A stretch of 64,000 nucleotides of DNA, taken from Guyanagaster necrorhizus. Its lineage: Eukaryota > Basidiomycota > Agaricomycetes > Agaricales > Physalacriaceae. The DNA lies in NCBI RefSeq assembly GCF_019112545.1, contig NW_025064897.1, forward strand, positions 52,568 through 116,567, written 5' to 3'. This document shows, piece after piece, positions 1-10,629 of this stretch. A program made the position numbers and the translations under genes. Below the pieces are notes generated by a model. The model did no database searches. It was not told where the DNA came from and saw only the letters and a program-made list of their open reading frames with translations. Position 1 is the first letter of the stretch; the number at the start of each line of letters is the position of its first letter.

Positions 1-502
1 TTGGTCTCATCCAGTTCTTGTTGGACTCTCATGATGGTGTCGGCCTGCCTAGGATCCTGATATTTCTGAAGGTAGGTATTGATGTCGGGAAAAGAAATGG
101 ATGAAGGATCGCTAAATGATGATTGGGGGACTTTGGCTGTGAAGTCGTCCAGCAACTTTGAGAGAAGAGAAAAAGCAGGGCGGACAGGATATTCCTGATC
201 AGTTATAATAACACCTGACGACGATGAGATCAAGGAAGGTTGTCCAAGGACGAGTCAGACGTACCTGCCAGCTGTTCAGCGCCACCTCTATTGTATACAT
301 AGGCAGTATAATTATTCTCCTGGATACTCTGTCGTTGGCCCTGTGCAGTACGTTCTGCAACAGTTCTAGAGAAGAAGGTCATGAATTCGCTGACTGAGCC
401 TTTCTGGTAGAAAGAATAAGAGGAGAGGTCATTGACACTGCTCAGGACAGTGCATTGTCCGCTTGGAGGCGCCAGAATGACAGAGATAGAGAAAAGTTTC
501 AT
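1..502 (-). CDS. YKT6: Longin-type R-SNARE YKT6 (3' part beyond window)
   Basis: YKT6 is a lipid-anchored R-SNARE acting in ER-Golgi, vacuolar and autophagosomal fusion. The ATG at 502 opens a longin domain beginning MKLFSISVIL, with the family signatures SVNDLSSYSF, FMTFFSRTVAERT, GQRQSIQENNY and YVYNRGG. A 50-bp intron (215-264, GTACGT..CAG) joins LAG to VIITDQEYPVRPAF. The exon then runs through SISFPDINTYLQKYQDP into the start of the SNARE helix (VQQELDETK), where the window ends. The R-SNARE core and the C-terminal CC(I/A)IM lipidation motif are therefore outside. The gene is divergent from the myosin gene. Identity rests on near-complete conservation of the longin segment; only completeness is unknown. 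Confidence 0.95.
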
Positions 503-837
503 CGTAACGAGTTCGTTGGTGGTGGGAGAGTGACTGAGATGCCGAATTATTGACGTGTGCTTGGCTGTGCCTCCCGGCGATCATCATCGGTTCCTAATTT
601 GGACGTGTGTTGAAGGAGTGCTGTCTCCGACGAACTTGTTGCGAACGTCAACGCATCTAACACCTTTTACCTGACTTTGCCTCTCCGGCTTTTCCACTCC
701 CTTTCCTCACTTTTAACTTGTACTCTCTCTACTGCAACGATTTTCACGACTTCTCTTTCTAACGTCGCCTCAATTTTTCGTTGGCTCTGGGCGGCCACTG
801 CTGGACGATCGACTACTAAGATCACCGACCTTTGACA
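503..837. promoter_or_regulatory. Divergent promoter between YKT6 and myosin II
   Basis: These 335 bp separate two divergent start codons. The myosin-proximal half is pyrimidine-rich (CT stretches around 655-780), as is common for fungal core promoters. I see no clear TATA box and no ORF. Confidence 0.5.
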
Positions 838-3800
838 ATGCTTTTGCCTCGGTTATCTCAGAGCGCGGAAGCTGCGCGTGCAGCAGCACTGCAGGCTGAA
901 TTCAATGAGAAGAAATGGGTGTGGGTCCCTGACGACAAAGAGGGGTATTTGGCCGGCTGGGTCAACAAAGAGGAAGGTGATTTTGGTGAGATTATCATGG
1001 CTGCTGGCGGGGATGTATGTGCACTCTATATGCAACGCAAAATCATTGTATTGAAAACCGACAGTTTCGACGGGTTCCGCTGTACGCCTTATCCAAGATG
1101 AACCCACCCAAATTCGACCGCGTCGAGGACATCGCGGATCTCACATTTCTGAACGAAGCGAGCGTGGTCCACAATCTTCGCTTAAGGTACGGCTCTGGAG
1201 CAATATATGTGAGCCGCTACGTCCAAGGCACAATGCTCGTGGACTTACGTGTTGCAGACTTATTCAGGCTTATTCTTAGTCGCCATAAATCCCTATCAGT
1301 CCCTCCCACTGTATTCTGATGCTATAATACAGCAATATCGCAACAAACGAAGGGATGAGAATCCGCCTCACATATTTGCCGTTGCGGAGCGGGCGTGGGT
1401 TAACATGGGCGAAGAGCGGGAGAACCAGAGTATACTAATCACGTACGCGACGCTATTCCTCTTGCCCGATACTCGCCTCATGCCTATGACAGAGGAGAAT
1501 CAGGTGCTGGTAAAACCGAGAGTACAAAGAAAGTTATCCAATATCTTGCGGCCATTGCTACTGATGTTCATACTTCGCCCCCATCACATTCTCGTTCGCC
1601 AACACTAACATCGTCGAGCTCCTTCGTTTCATCCATGCCAACGACCGGACTCCCTCGTAACAGCTCCTTTCGTAGGGCTCATAACGCGTCTCCTTCCGTA
1701 TCCGGCTCCGGTTTGACAGCGAAGGGACGGCTAGGTCTGCTTGAGCGCCAAATTCTGCAAGCGAACCCCATTCTTGAAGCGTTTGGAAATGCTCAGACTC
1801 AAAGGAATAACAACTCAAGTCGATTTGGTAAATTCGTCCGAATAACATTTGCTCCCGATGGCAGCATCGCGGGGGCAAATATCGATTGGTATCTGCTAGA
1901 GAAGAGTCGGGTTGTCGTACGCAGCGAAGCCGAACGGAGTTTCCATGTCTTCTACCAGTTGATGGCTGGCGGAGGCACCCTCAAGGAATCGCTACTTCTG
2001 GGAGGAGCTATCGAAGATTATGAGTATTTAAATAAGAGCAGACGCGAGGTGGATGGTGTGGATGATCTCCATGAATGGTCTGCGCTGAAGGTTAGTCTCT
2101 TATCACTTGTTCTCAGGTTACCACTCATAAGTATCTGCAGTCTGCTCTCGACATCGTTGGCTTTACACCTGCTGAACAGTTCGATTTATTTCGGATAGTG
2201 GCTGCAATTCTTCACATTGGTAATATTGCCATCACGTCGACGAGGGCTGATGATGCTATCATGCCTGATCCTTCGCAAGCCGAACGCGTGTGCCATCTCC
2301 TTGGAATACCCGTTGCCGAATTTACTCGTGCTGTGCTACGCCCTCGTGTCTTGGCCGGTCGGGAGTGGGTTTCGCAGGCGCGAACACGCCAGCAAGCCTT
2401 GGACGAATTGTCCGCTCTTTGCAAAACTTTGTATGAAAAATCATTTGGGCGCCTGGTGGACAGGATAAACGAGGCCCTTGACCGACCCTCTTCAAGGTCT
2501 ACTTTTATCGGCGTCCTCGATATAGCTGGTTTCGAAATATTCGAGATCAATACCTACGAGCAGCTTCTGATTAATTACACCAATGAGAAGCTGCAGCAAT
2601 TCTTCAATCATCATATGTTCGTTCTGGAGCAGGAGGAGTACGCGAGAGAAGGCATTCACTGGGATTATGTCAACTTTGGATTGGACCTTCAGCCGACTAT
2701 CGACTTAATCGAGGCAACCGGAAACGCCATCGGCATTTTGAGCTGTTTGGACGAGGAGTGTATCATGCCCAAAGCTACTGATCTCACCTTCACTAACAAG
2801 CTCAGTGGTCTTTGGGCGGGTGCTACCGGTGAAGACGACGAGCATCCGGGGAAGCAGAAATACGAACCTGCTCGCTTCGCACAGGGGTTTCTGATCCAGC
2901 ATTATGCTGCAAAGGTTGAGTATCGAACGGATGGATGGCTGGAGAAGAACAAAGATCCTTTGAACGACAATGTCACCCGTGTTTTAGCAGCGTCTTCTGA
3001 ACGATATGTTGCCACTCTCTTTGCGGAGTATTCTGATCTGCCAGTGTCCAGTGGACCTGGAGGACCTGGTAATATGTTCACCGTGACAAAGAAACGTGGT
3101 CTCAAGAAAGGTGCATTCCGGACGGTCGGACAGAGACATAAGGAGCAGCTAGCGAGTTTGATGTCGCAACTGCAGGCTACGCAACCTCATTTTGTTCGGT
3201 GTATCGTACCTAACGGTCACAAGAAACCTGGGCGTGTGGACGTCCCCCTTGTTCTCGATCAACTACGCTGTAATGGTGTGTTGGAGGGCATTCGAATTGC
3301 TCGGTTGGGGTATCCCAATCGCCTACCTTTCGTCGAGTTCCGACAGCGGTACGAGGTTCTTACACCTGGAATCATACCACCCGGTTATATGGATGGACGC
3401 GAGGCTTGTCGGCGCATGGTCAAAACTTTGGACCTTGATGACTCAATATATAAGATTGGGACGTCGAAGATTTTCTTCAAAGCTGGCGTTCTTGCTGAGC
3501 TTGAAGAACGTCGTGACTTACTTCTCTTTGATATCTTCTCTCGATTACAAGCCGTAGCACGTATGTGGACGGCTCGCAGGCAGATCAAGAAGATCCTTAA
3601 TCGTGCTATCGCTATTAGGACAATACAGCGGAATGCAAGAGTCTATGGCGAATTGCGAGATTGGCCTTGGTGGCAACTCTACACAAAGGTCAGCATTCAT
3701 CTTACTCCACAAGTTGGGTAGATGTTTTATTCCCCAAAAAGGTCCGGCCTCTTCTTGCGGCAACTCGAAACGATGAAGAATTGCGCCGAAAAGAAGCGGA

Positions 3801-6800
3801 ACTTGTCTTGATCAAGGAGCGTGCCGAGCGAGACAAACAAGAACGTGAAGCCTTGGAAAATCTTAAGATGGCGCTAGAGGCCGAAAAGCGAAAGGTAGAC
3901 GAGGAGCTCGAGGCTGAACGTGCGCTTGGTCTTGATAAAGAAGCTCTGCTAGAAAGGAGCAAGAAACGCGAGGCCGAGCTCGAGGAAGAGGTCGCCGATT
4001 TGCAAGCTGATGCGGAGTTACTGGATTCCCAGCTGGAACGTGCCATGAATCTGCAGAAAGAGCATGAAGAGAAGTATGCCAGTCTTTTGCAGGCATTCGA
4101 TCAGGCCACAAGCCACGCCGTGCGCTTGGAGGGCGACCAGAAGCTCTTGTCAGAAAGAGAGACAGACTTGACCACTCAGCTGGCTGCTGCTCAGGAGAAA
4201 ATCGACATTCTCAAAGGCGAGATCCATGAACTTGAGGAAGTCTTGGAGAACTTGAAGATGCTGAGGGAACAGGATCTTTCTAGAGCTCATGATCGTAACG
4301 ATGTGATTGTGAGGGAATTGCAAGGAAAGCTGGACGTTGAGATTAAGACCAAGTGAGTACATCCGAACTAGCTGGGATAATGTACTAATTCCGCACGTCA
4401 GGGATCTACTCCAGAACCAAATAGAGGCCGTGGAAGAGGACGCACGCCAAGTCAAAGATAGGCTCGCTGAGCTGGCTAGAACAGCCACCGAATACTCCAA
4501 CATGATACAGAAGAAGGAGGAGCGAATTGCTTTCTTGCTTGAGCAAACCGACGCTGCGAAGCAGGAGCGAGAGGCAGGCTCAAAAGAGATCATTGAACTT
4601 CAGAGTGACATTGATAATATTTCTGCCGAGCTTCAAGCGGAAAAAGAGGCTGGTCTGCGCGGCAACGCGGCTCGTATCAAGCTTCAGGAAGAGTTGGATG
4701 AGCTTAGGACTCTGATGGAGGCGAAGACCAGCGAGGCTACGAGGCGTGCAGAGGTAGAAAAGAGCAAGGAGGAGGAGCTTGCCGATCTACGGTCTCAAAC
4801 GTCTCAACTGCAACAAGAACTAACGGAGTCTCGTCGTCTTGCGCTGGAGAACCAGAGCAAGCTAAAACTAGAATTGGACTATACTTCGAGGGAACTATCT
4901 TCTTTGAGAGGAGCATGCGACTCGTTGACAAAGCGGGAGGAGGAAGCACAGGCTCATCTAACTCAACTTCAATCCAGTGTCTCCGAGCTGGAGAAAGGTA
5001 AGCGGAGCCTGGAATCCGAACTGCAATCTCTTAAGGCTCGTATCTACGAGACGGAAAGCCACCTTACGGAATCACGGAAAGCGAAGGAGGTGAGTTCAGT
5101 GCCCTCATAGCCAACTGGGAAGATTGACAGCTCTACAGAGTTTTGAACGTCAATTAGTCACTACTCAGACTAAGTATCACGATATTGAGGACCTCATGCT
5201 CGAGTCGGAACGTGAAAAGACGACTAAGCTCGAAGCTATCAAGAAGCAGCTTGAAGCTGAAGTTGCTCATCGCACCAAATTGGAGCAGACAGTTTCCACT
5301 CAGAAATCCGAACTTTCCATCGTAAAGGATCGTAACATCAAACTAGACAGAGACTACAACAAGGCGATGAAGGATCTGAAAGAGCGTGAATGGGAAATCA
5401 AGCAGCTGGAAAGCAAGCAGGACAAAACCATCGTTGAGCACGTTCATGTCCTGGAGGAAGCCAAGAAAGTAACGGATCGACAATTGGGAGATGCTCAGAT
5501 CGAATTGCAGAGCCAGCGGTTGTATATCTCTTCGCTCGAAAAGTCCAAGGCGCGCCTAACCAGGGAGGCGGAAGATCTGGTCCGGCAGACAGAGCTTGGG
5601 TTGCGTGGCAAGGAAAAAGCACTCAGGGCCGAGGAGGAACGTACAGCAAAGGCACGTGCAGAGGTCGAGAAGCAGAGACATGATAAAGACGTCACTGAAG
5701 CAGAGACTCGACGTCTCCAAAGGGAGCTTCAAAATGCCGAGCGTCGGGCTATGGAATTCGAGCAAGGACTCATTATAGTCCAGCGATCGAAGGATAACCT
5801 CGAAACTGAGTTGGAGCGCTTGGCCAACGAAACACAAGCACCAACTTCCATGGCCAAAGTACAGAGGCAGTACGAATCCCAAATCGCCCAGCTCAAGGAT
5901 CAGCTAAATGAGGCTGAGTCTTCCAAAGCCTTGGCCGCGAAAATTCGAGATCGTGTCGAGCGTCATCACCAAGAGCTTCGGCGACTTGTGATGAACAGTG
6001 GGCCGGTTGATTCATCTTTCCAATCTCGTCTGCTTCAAGAGCTCAAAGCCGTTGATGATGATCTGGACGTGGAGATGTCGCTTCGTTCACGGCATGTATC
6101 CTCCAACTCAGGCAGTGATGTTCACGGCATGGCCAATGTTACCCCTCGCAAGGGTGCTCACCGTCCTCGAAAAGAATCACATCCTGATGGAGCACATTCT
6201 TCCACAGACCGGCAGGTCAATGCCCTCAAGCAGCAAGTGCAAATTCTAGAGATTCAAATGGTAGCCTCAGAACGAGTCAGGCAGCATCTAGAGGCATCGC
6301 TCCGCGATATGACCGCTGATCTGGAGAATAGTGATGGCTCCAAGCAGTCGCTTCAAACCTACCGCGCTCGTCTTGCAAAGGAGAACGTTCGACTGGGCGA
6401 ACTTCTTCGAGAGGAAGCAGAAGCGCGTCATGCCGCTGAGTCTGCCCAGGTTGATGGTATTCAAGCAATGTGGACTAAATTCCAGAATACCATATCGGAA
6501 GAACGGCAAAACTACTCTCGTCTGGAAGAATCAAGGAAGGCTCTGGTGAGTTTCCTTCTGCTAGTCTTCATGCTCAAATACTGATTCTCATCCAAAGCTC
6601 ATCCAACAGCGTACAGTCCAAGCAGAGTTGGAAGTTCAGCGTGCTCAGCTTAGGGAGTTGACGGAATCCAAGAAGCGGATGGAAGTTGAAGCTGATGATC
6701 TTCGGTCCCAGGTCGGTGAAGCTAAGGCGGAAACCTCCAGTCAGTTGCATTTCATATGGTCCTTAAATATGTACCTAATAAGTCCTAGATGCCAGACGCC

Positions 6801-8646
6801 AGCTGCAGAAACGCCTTCAGGAGGAAGATCTTTCCTCCTCCACCTCTGATGCGGCTCAATCAGGTTAGCAGACCTTGATCTAGATTTGAAGTTTGACTTA
6901 TGGTTTCCACAGAAATGCGTGCATTAATCGAGTCCTACAATGCGAAAGAGCAAACATACCAAGAGCGCTTTGAAGTTGCGGAGATAGAAAGAGCCAAGGC
7001 TGCTAGAGCAGAGGCTTTCGGTACAGTCAATCAATCCCTTTTACCATAATGGGTGCTAATGGTCACTAATAGTCCGTCGGTCTCTCAGCGAGCTGCAGAA
7101 GGCCAACGCCGAGACTCTTGCACAGCACCAGGTGTTACAGGAGCGTTTGAAAGCGTCAGAACACCGAGTTCAAGAGCTACAGGCCAGACTCGATGATGAG
7201 AATCACGGATCCTCTGATCTAGTCGTTATCAACCAACGACTAGTGGAAGAGCTCGAAGATGAGAAGGCACGTCACCAAAAGGATCTGGAGCAAAGCGACT
7301 TTACCAGCGATCAAACGCGAAAGAAGTATCAAGGTCAGCTAAGGCCCCTTATGTTCACTATAGTTCCTCCCTGCTCATACTAGTCTCTCATAGCTGAACT
7401 TGCACAACTGAGTGAAGGTAATCTCTTTTTGCATCATGTTACGTATTGTTTTCTTACTCTTGGATTTCAGAGCTTCAATCGCAGCGCGACAGTATGAGTC
7501 GACTCCGCGAAGAGAATCGGAACATTCGGTCGGACTATGATGAGCTCCAACTCACCTTTGACGAGGAAGTGTATAACAGCGGTGGCTGGAAGAAGGAGAA
7601 GGAACGGATGGAGACCAAGATCAGCGACATTACCAAGGCGTATGAAGCTTCCACAGGCGCGCAGGCAGAACAACAGTCGCAGATCGTGTCACTCCATGGG
7701 CAAGTCCGAAAACTCCGAAGCATGTCGGACGATATGGAGGCCGACCGCGCTCTCTTACAAAAAGCTCGCCGTGCTCTACAGGCTGAGCTTGAGGGAATCA
7801 AGATTGACCATGTCGATACCAACCGGATGTCCACTGATAGAGAGTATCAAAAGCTACAGCTTAAAAAGCAGGATCTGGAGCGGGCGCTAGAAGAACAGGG
7901 TGATCGGGTGACCAACGCATTTGAGAGGATGAAGAAGGCAGAGACTTTGGCAAACGAGTTCCAGATCAAGTTGAGCCAGAGCCGAGTGGATTATTCCCAA
8001 CTTGAGCGATTGAACGTATGTCTATTTTCCACGTATATGGGCATCAATTTCTGACTGGTGAACTTGTTTGTGTCTTGCAGGCAAATCTCGAGAAGCAAGT
8101 GAAGGAACTCAATGTGCGGATTGTGGATCTAGAAACCAGGGCGTTCGCAAAGTCATCGCAGCCGTCGACTGTATCAAGACGGGGAGCTGCTGACACGCGG
8201 ATTGAGGAACTGACTAGCCAACTGCATCAGGCATCCAACAAAAACGAGGCTTCACGTCTTTTGCGTGATGCCAAGTTCCAGCAGGGTGAGAGCGAGAGGC
8301 TTCGGATTAAATTTGAAGAGGAGCGTAGAGGGTATGAGAGTCAGATCCAGCAGCTGCGGCAGACGATGGACACGATGGTAAGTAACGTTCCAATTTATCG
8401 TTGATGGACAGAGTATTGAGGTGGAGATAGCAAACACAAGAGAGTGACCTACAGTCTGCTAAACGGCGTGCTGAGAGAGACGCCGGAGATTACAAACAGA
8501 AGGCATTGACGTGGGTGACAACTTGCCACACTTGTAAAATCTACTCACCTTTCTTTAGGCTACAACATGAACTGGAACGCCTGCGGAATAAATTAGACAG
8601 GCCGTCATCAGCTTTGGGCTCACCGCTAAGTTCACCTCGTAAATGA
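838..8646 (+). CDS. MYO2: Class II myosin heavy chain
   Basis: This is the conventional myosin of the contractile ring, an actin-activated ATPase with a dimerising tail. I placed 16 introns (1015-1064, 1209-1257, 1443-1492, 2091-2140, 3689-3741, 4353-4401, 5090-5138, 6546-6597, 6740-6788, 6864-6912, 7021-7072, 7334-7393, 7418-7470, 8016-8080, 8378-8442, 8511-8558). The spliced frame is 2,321 codons plus stop and stays open throughout. Domains in order: SH3-like N domain ([13 protein letters not shown]), P-loop GESGAGKT split by an intron, switch [10 protein letters not shown], switch [13 protein letters not shown]1/relay region ([11 protein letters not shown]), an IQ-type neck, the KVRPLL head-tail junction, then about 1,500 residues of heptad-rich coiled coil ending SPLSSPRK. 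Loop 1 carries a long Ser-rich insertion (about 1575-1710). A 24-nt exon lies at 7394-7417. The length matches the long fungal type II myosins. Confidence 0.95.
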
Positions 8647-8908
8647 TCATGATATTTATTCCCCTTTTGTTGCATACCACACGTCTTGTATTTTATACAC
8701 TTGAGCATCGCATCTATGTACAGCAAAATGTAATGTATAATGACGCGCTTGGATACCATCACATAGACATCTTTGTCCTTCACGGGTTGACTTGAAGAAT
8801 CACAACTAACGGATGGCCGGAAATCGCATATCAATATTGGTTCATAAAGCATGACATGGATGATAGTAGAAGTATAAAGCCTGCCCTCCGGCACGTAGGG
8901 ATCTCCTT

Positions 8909-9575
8909 TTACTTCAATGGAATGCTGGGCGGAAACATGAGTAACAGAGACCGTGGGTAACCAAAAGATGACTAACAATCGGGAAGAGTGAGTGGCACCG
9001 ATACCGGGACGACCATGCTTGACGGGGCGGTAGGAGCAGGAGAACTCTCCAAGGTAGTGGCCTGTCATCTCTGGTTTTATCTCGACAGAGTTGAAGACCT
9101 GGCTGGATGTCAACCTCATGTCTTGCTACCAGTAAACCGAAATGCACCTTGCCATTGTATATTCCGACAACAGATCCAATCATCTCGGGCACAACAATCA
9201 TGTCCCGCAAGTGCGTCTTGACGACGGCAGGCTTCTCATTGGGAGGGGCCTCCTTCTTGGCCTTGCGCAATTTTTTGATGAGGCCGAGTGGTCGGCGCTT
9301 GAGACCACGCTTGAAGCGTCTACGGGCACGAGCGTGGACAAGGTCGACGAGCTACACACAGGTACAATGAACATTGGTCGCCAAACTGCCCAGCTGCCGA
9401 CGAACCTCTTCGTTGTTGAGGTCAAGAAGCTTGTCGAGTTCGACTCCACGGTATGAAAATGTCCTAAAGGTCCTTCTCTTCTTGAGTTCGGCGGCGACAG
9501 CGGGGTCGGTGACGCTTGAATCGGCCTGTACATCATCAGGTCCGTTGTCCAGGCGGCTAGGCGAGCACGTACCAT
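8909..9575 (-). CDS. RPS15: 40S ribosomal protein uS19 (RPS15)
   Basis: This small-subunit protein sits near the decoding site. The spliced product is 154 aa: [79 protein letters not shown], and the C-terminal [14 protein letters not shown] followed by IPLK. All are hallmarks of uS19. The first coding exon is the ATG alone (9573-9575), followed at once by a GTACGT donor; its intron is 9526-9572. The last intron splits the Phe codon before the final IPLK, which leaves a tiny terminal coding exon (stop TAA 8909-8911). The gene is divergent from the P2 gene, so the two ribosomal protein genes probably share control. Confidence 0.96.
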
Positions 9576-9904
9576 CTTGATTTTGAGGTTTCTTGCGCGA
9601 TGCGTTGAACTGGAAAAGGGATGCGGAGTACGAATACGGAAAGTGTGGCTGAAACCTTATTGTCACGTGCTACTATACAGTACCAGCTTGGCATGGGATC
9701 CGCAGATTTTGTTCAGACCAAGTCACAAACGGATAGCAACCACAAGTCCTCCCGTAGAGGATTAAATGTTAGTCTGCTCTATTTCCTTCTCATCACCATC
9801 TGACTCGTATTTTCAGTGATTTGTGGAACCGTATACACTCAAAATATTTGAAAAGTACGCCCACTTTGTCCCTTCGTTTGGACTGGCAATTTACCGTTGC
9901 TTAG
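9576..9904. promoter_or_regulatory. Shared promoter of two ribosomal protein genes, with CACGTG site and 5'UTR introns
   Basis: These 329 bp lie between RPS15 and RPP2. A palindromic CACGTG (9664-9669), the core bound by bHLH factors of the Cbf1 type, lies near the middle. On the P2 side a probable 5'UTR intron (about 9855-9904, GTACGC..TTAG) ends immediately before the ATG. Another possible UTR intron ends near 9818. No ORF is convincing. Confidence 0.6.
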
Positions 9905-10346
9905 ATGCGTTACATCGCTGCTTACCTGCTCCTTCAAATCGGAGGGAATGCTTCTCCTTCTGCCGCCGACGTTAAAAAGGTCCTCTCCGCTGTTGGCATT
10001 GAGGCGGATGGCGACCGCCTCTCCAGTCTGATCTCTGAGCTTTCTGGCAAGAACATCGACCAATTGATTGCTGAGGGCTCCTCCAAACTTGCCTCTGTAT
10101 GTCGCGTATCATCTCTTCATACTCTATTGTTCACCGTTCATTCAAAGGTTCCCTCTGGTGGAGGAGGCGCTGCTGCTGCCCCTGCCGCTGCTTCTGGTGG
10201 TGCCGCGCCAGCTGCCGCTGAGGAAAAGAAGGAAGAGAAGGAGGAAGAGAAAGTTAGTCTCTCGTTTCATTCCTTCCTTTGCTCCCTGTTAATGATATTC
10301 GTAGGAGGAATCCGACGACGACATGGGCTTCGGTCTCTTCGATTAA
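9905..10346 (+). CDS. RPP2: 60S acidic ribosomal protein P2
   Basis: This is a ribosomal stalk protein that recruits translation GTPases. Three exons (9905-10096, 10148-10252, 10305-10346) give 112 aa. The N-terminal dimerisation domain starts [14 protein letters not shown] and contains the P2 signature [13 protein letters not shown] and [14 protein letters not shown]. An Ala/Gly-rich hinge follows, then an acidic KEEKEEE linker and the invariant C-terminal tail [12 protein letters not shown]. The length and order are exactly those of the family. The start is fixed by a splice acceptor abutting the ATG. Confidence 0.97.
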
Positions 10347-10629
10347 ATTGCTGTATCTTTAGCCTTTTATTGCAATTTGATTGTATTACATTCTTTGTCG
10401 CCTGAACTGGTTGTTTCTGCGACTCTACAAATTGCTGTAAATTTATATTCGAGCAAGGTTTAACTGTTATACCTCTGAGTCTCACTCATGCAGGCTGCAA
10501 CGAGTTTTGTTGTTCTGGATCGCAAAGTAAAATATGGAAGAGGTGACATTTTTGAGCGCAGATTCCAAGGCAGTTTATAAATGAGTTTGGGCGATACTGA
10601 CAGATTTATTCACAAGTTACACCATGGGA

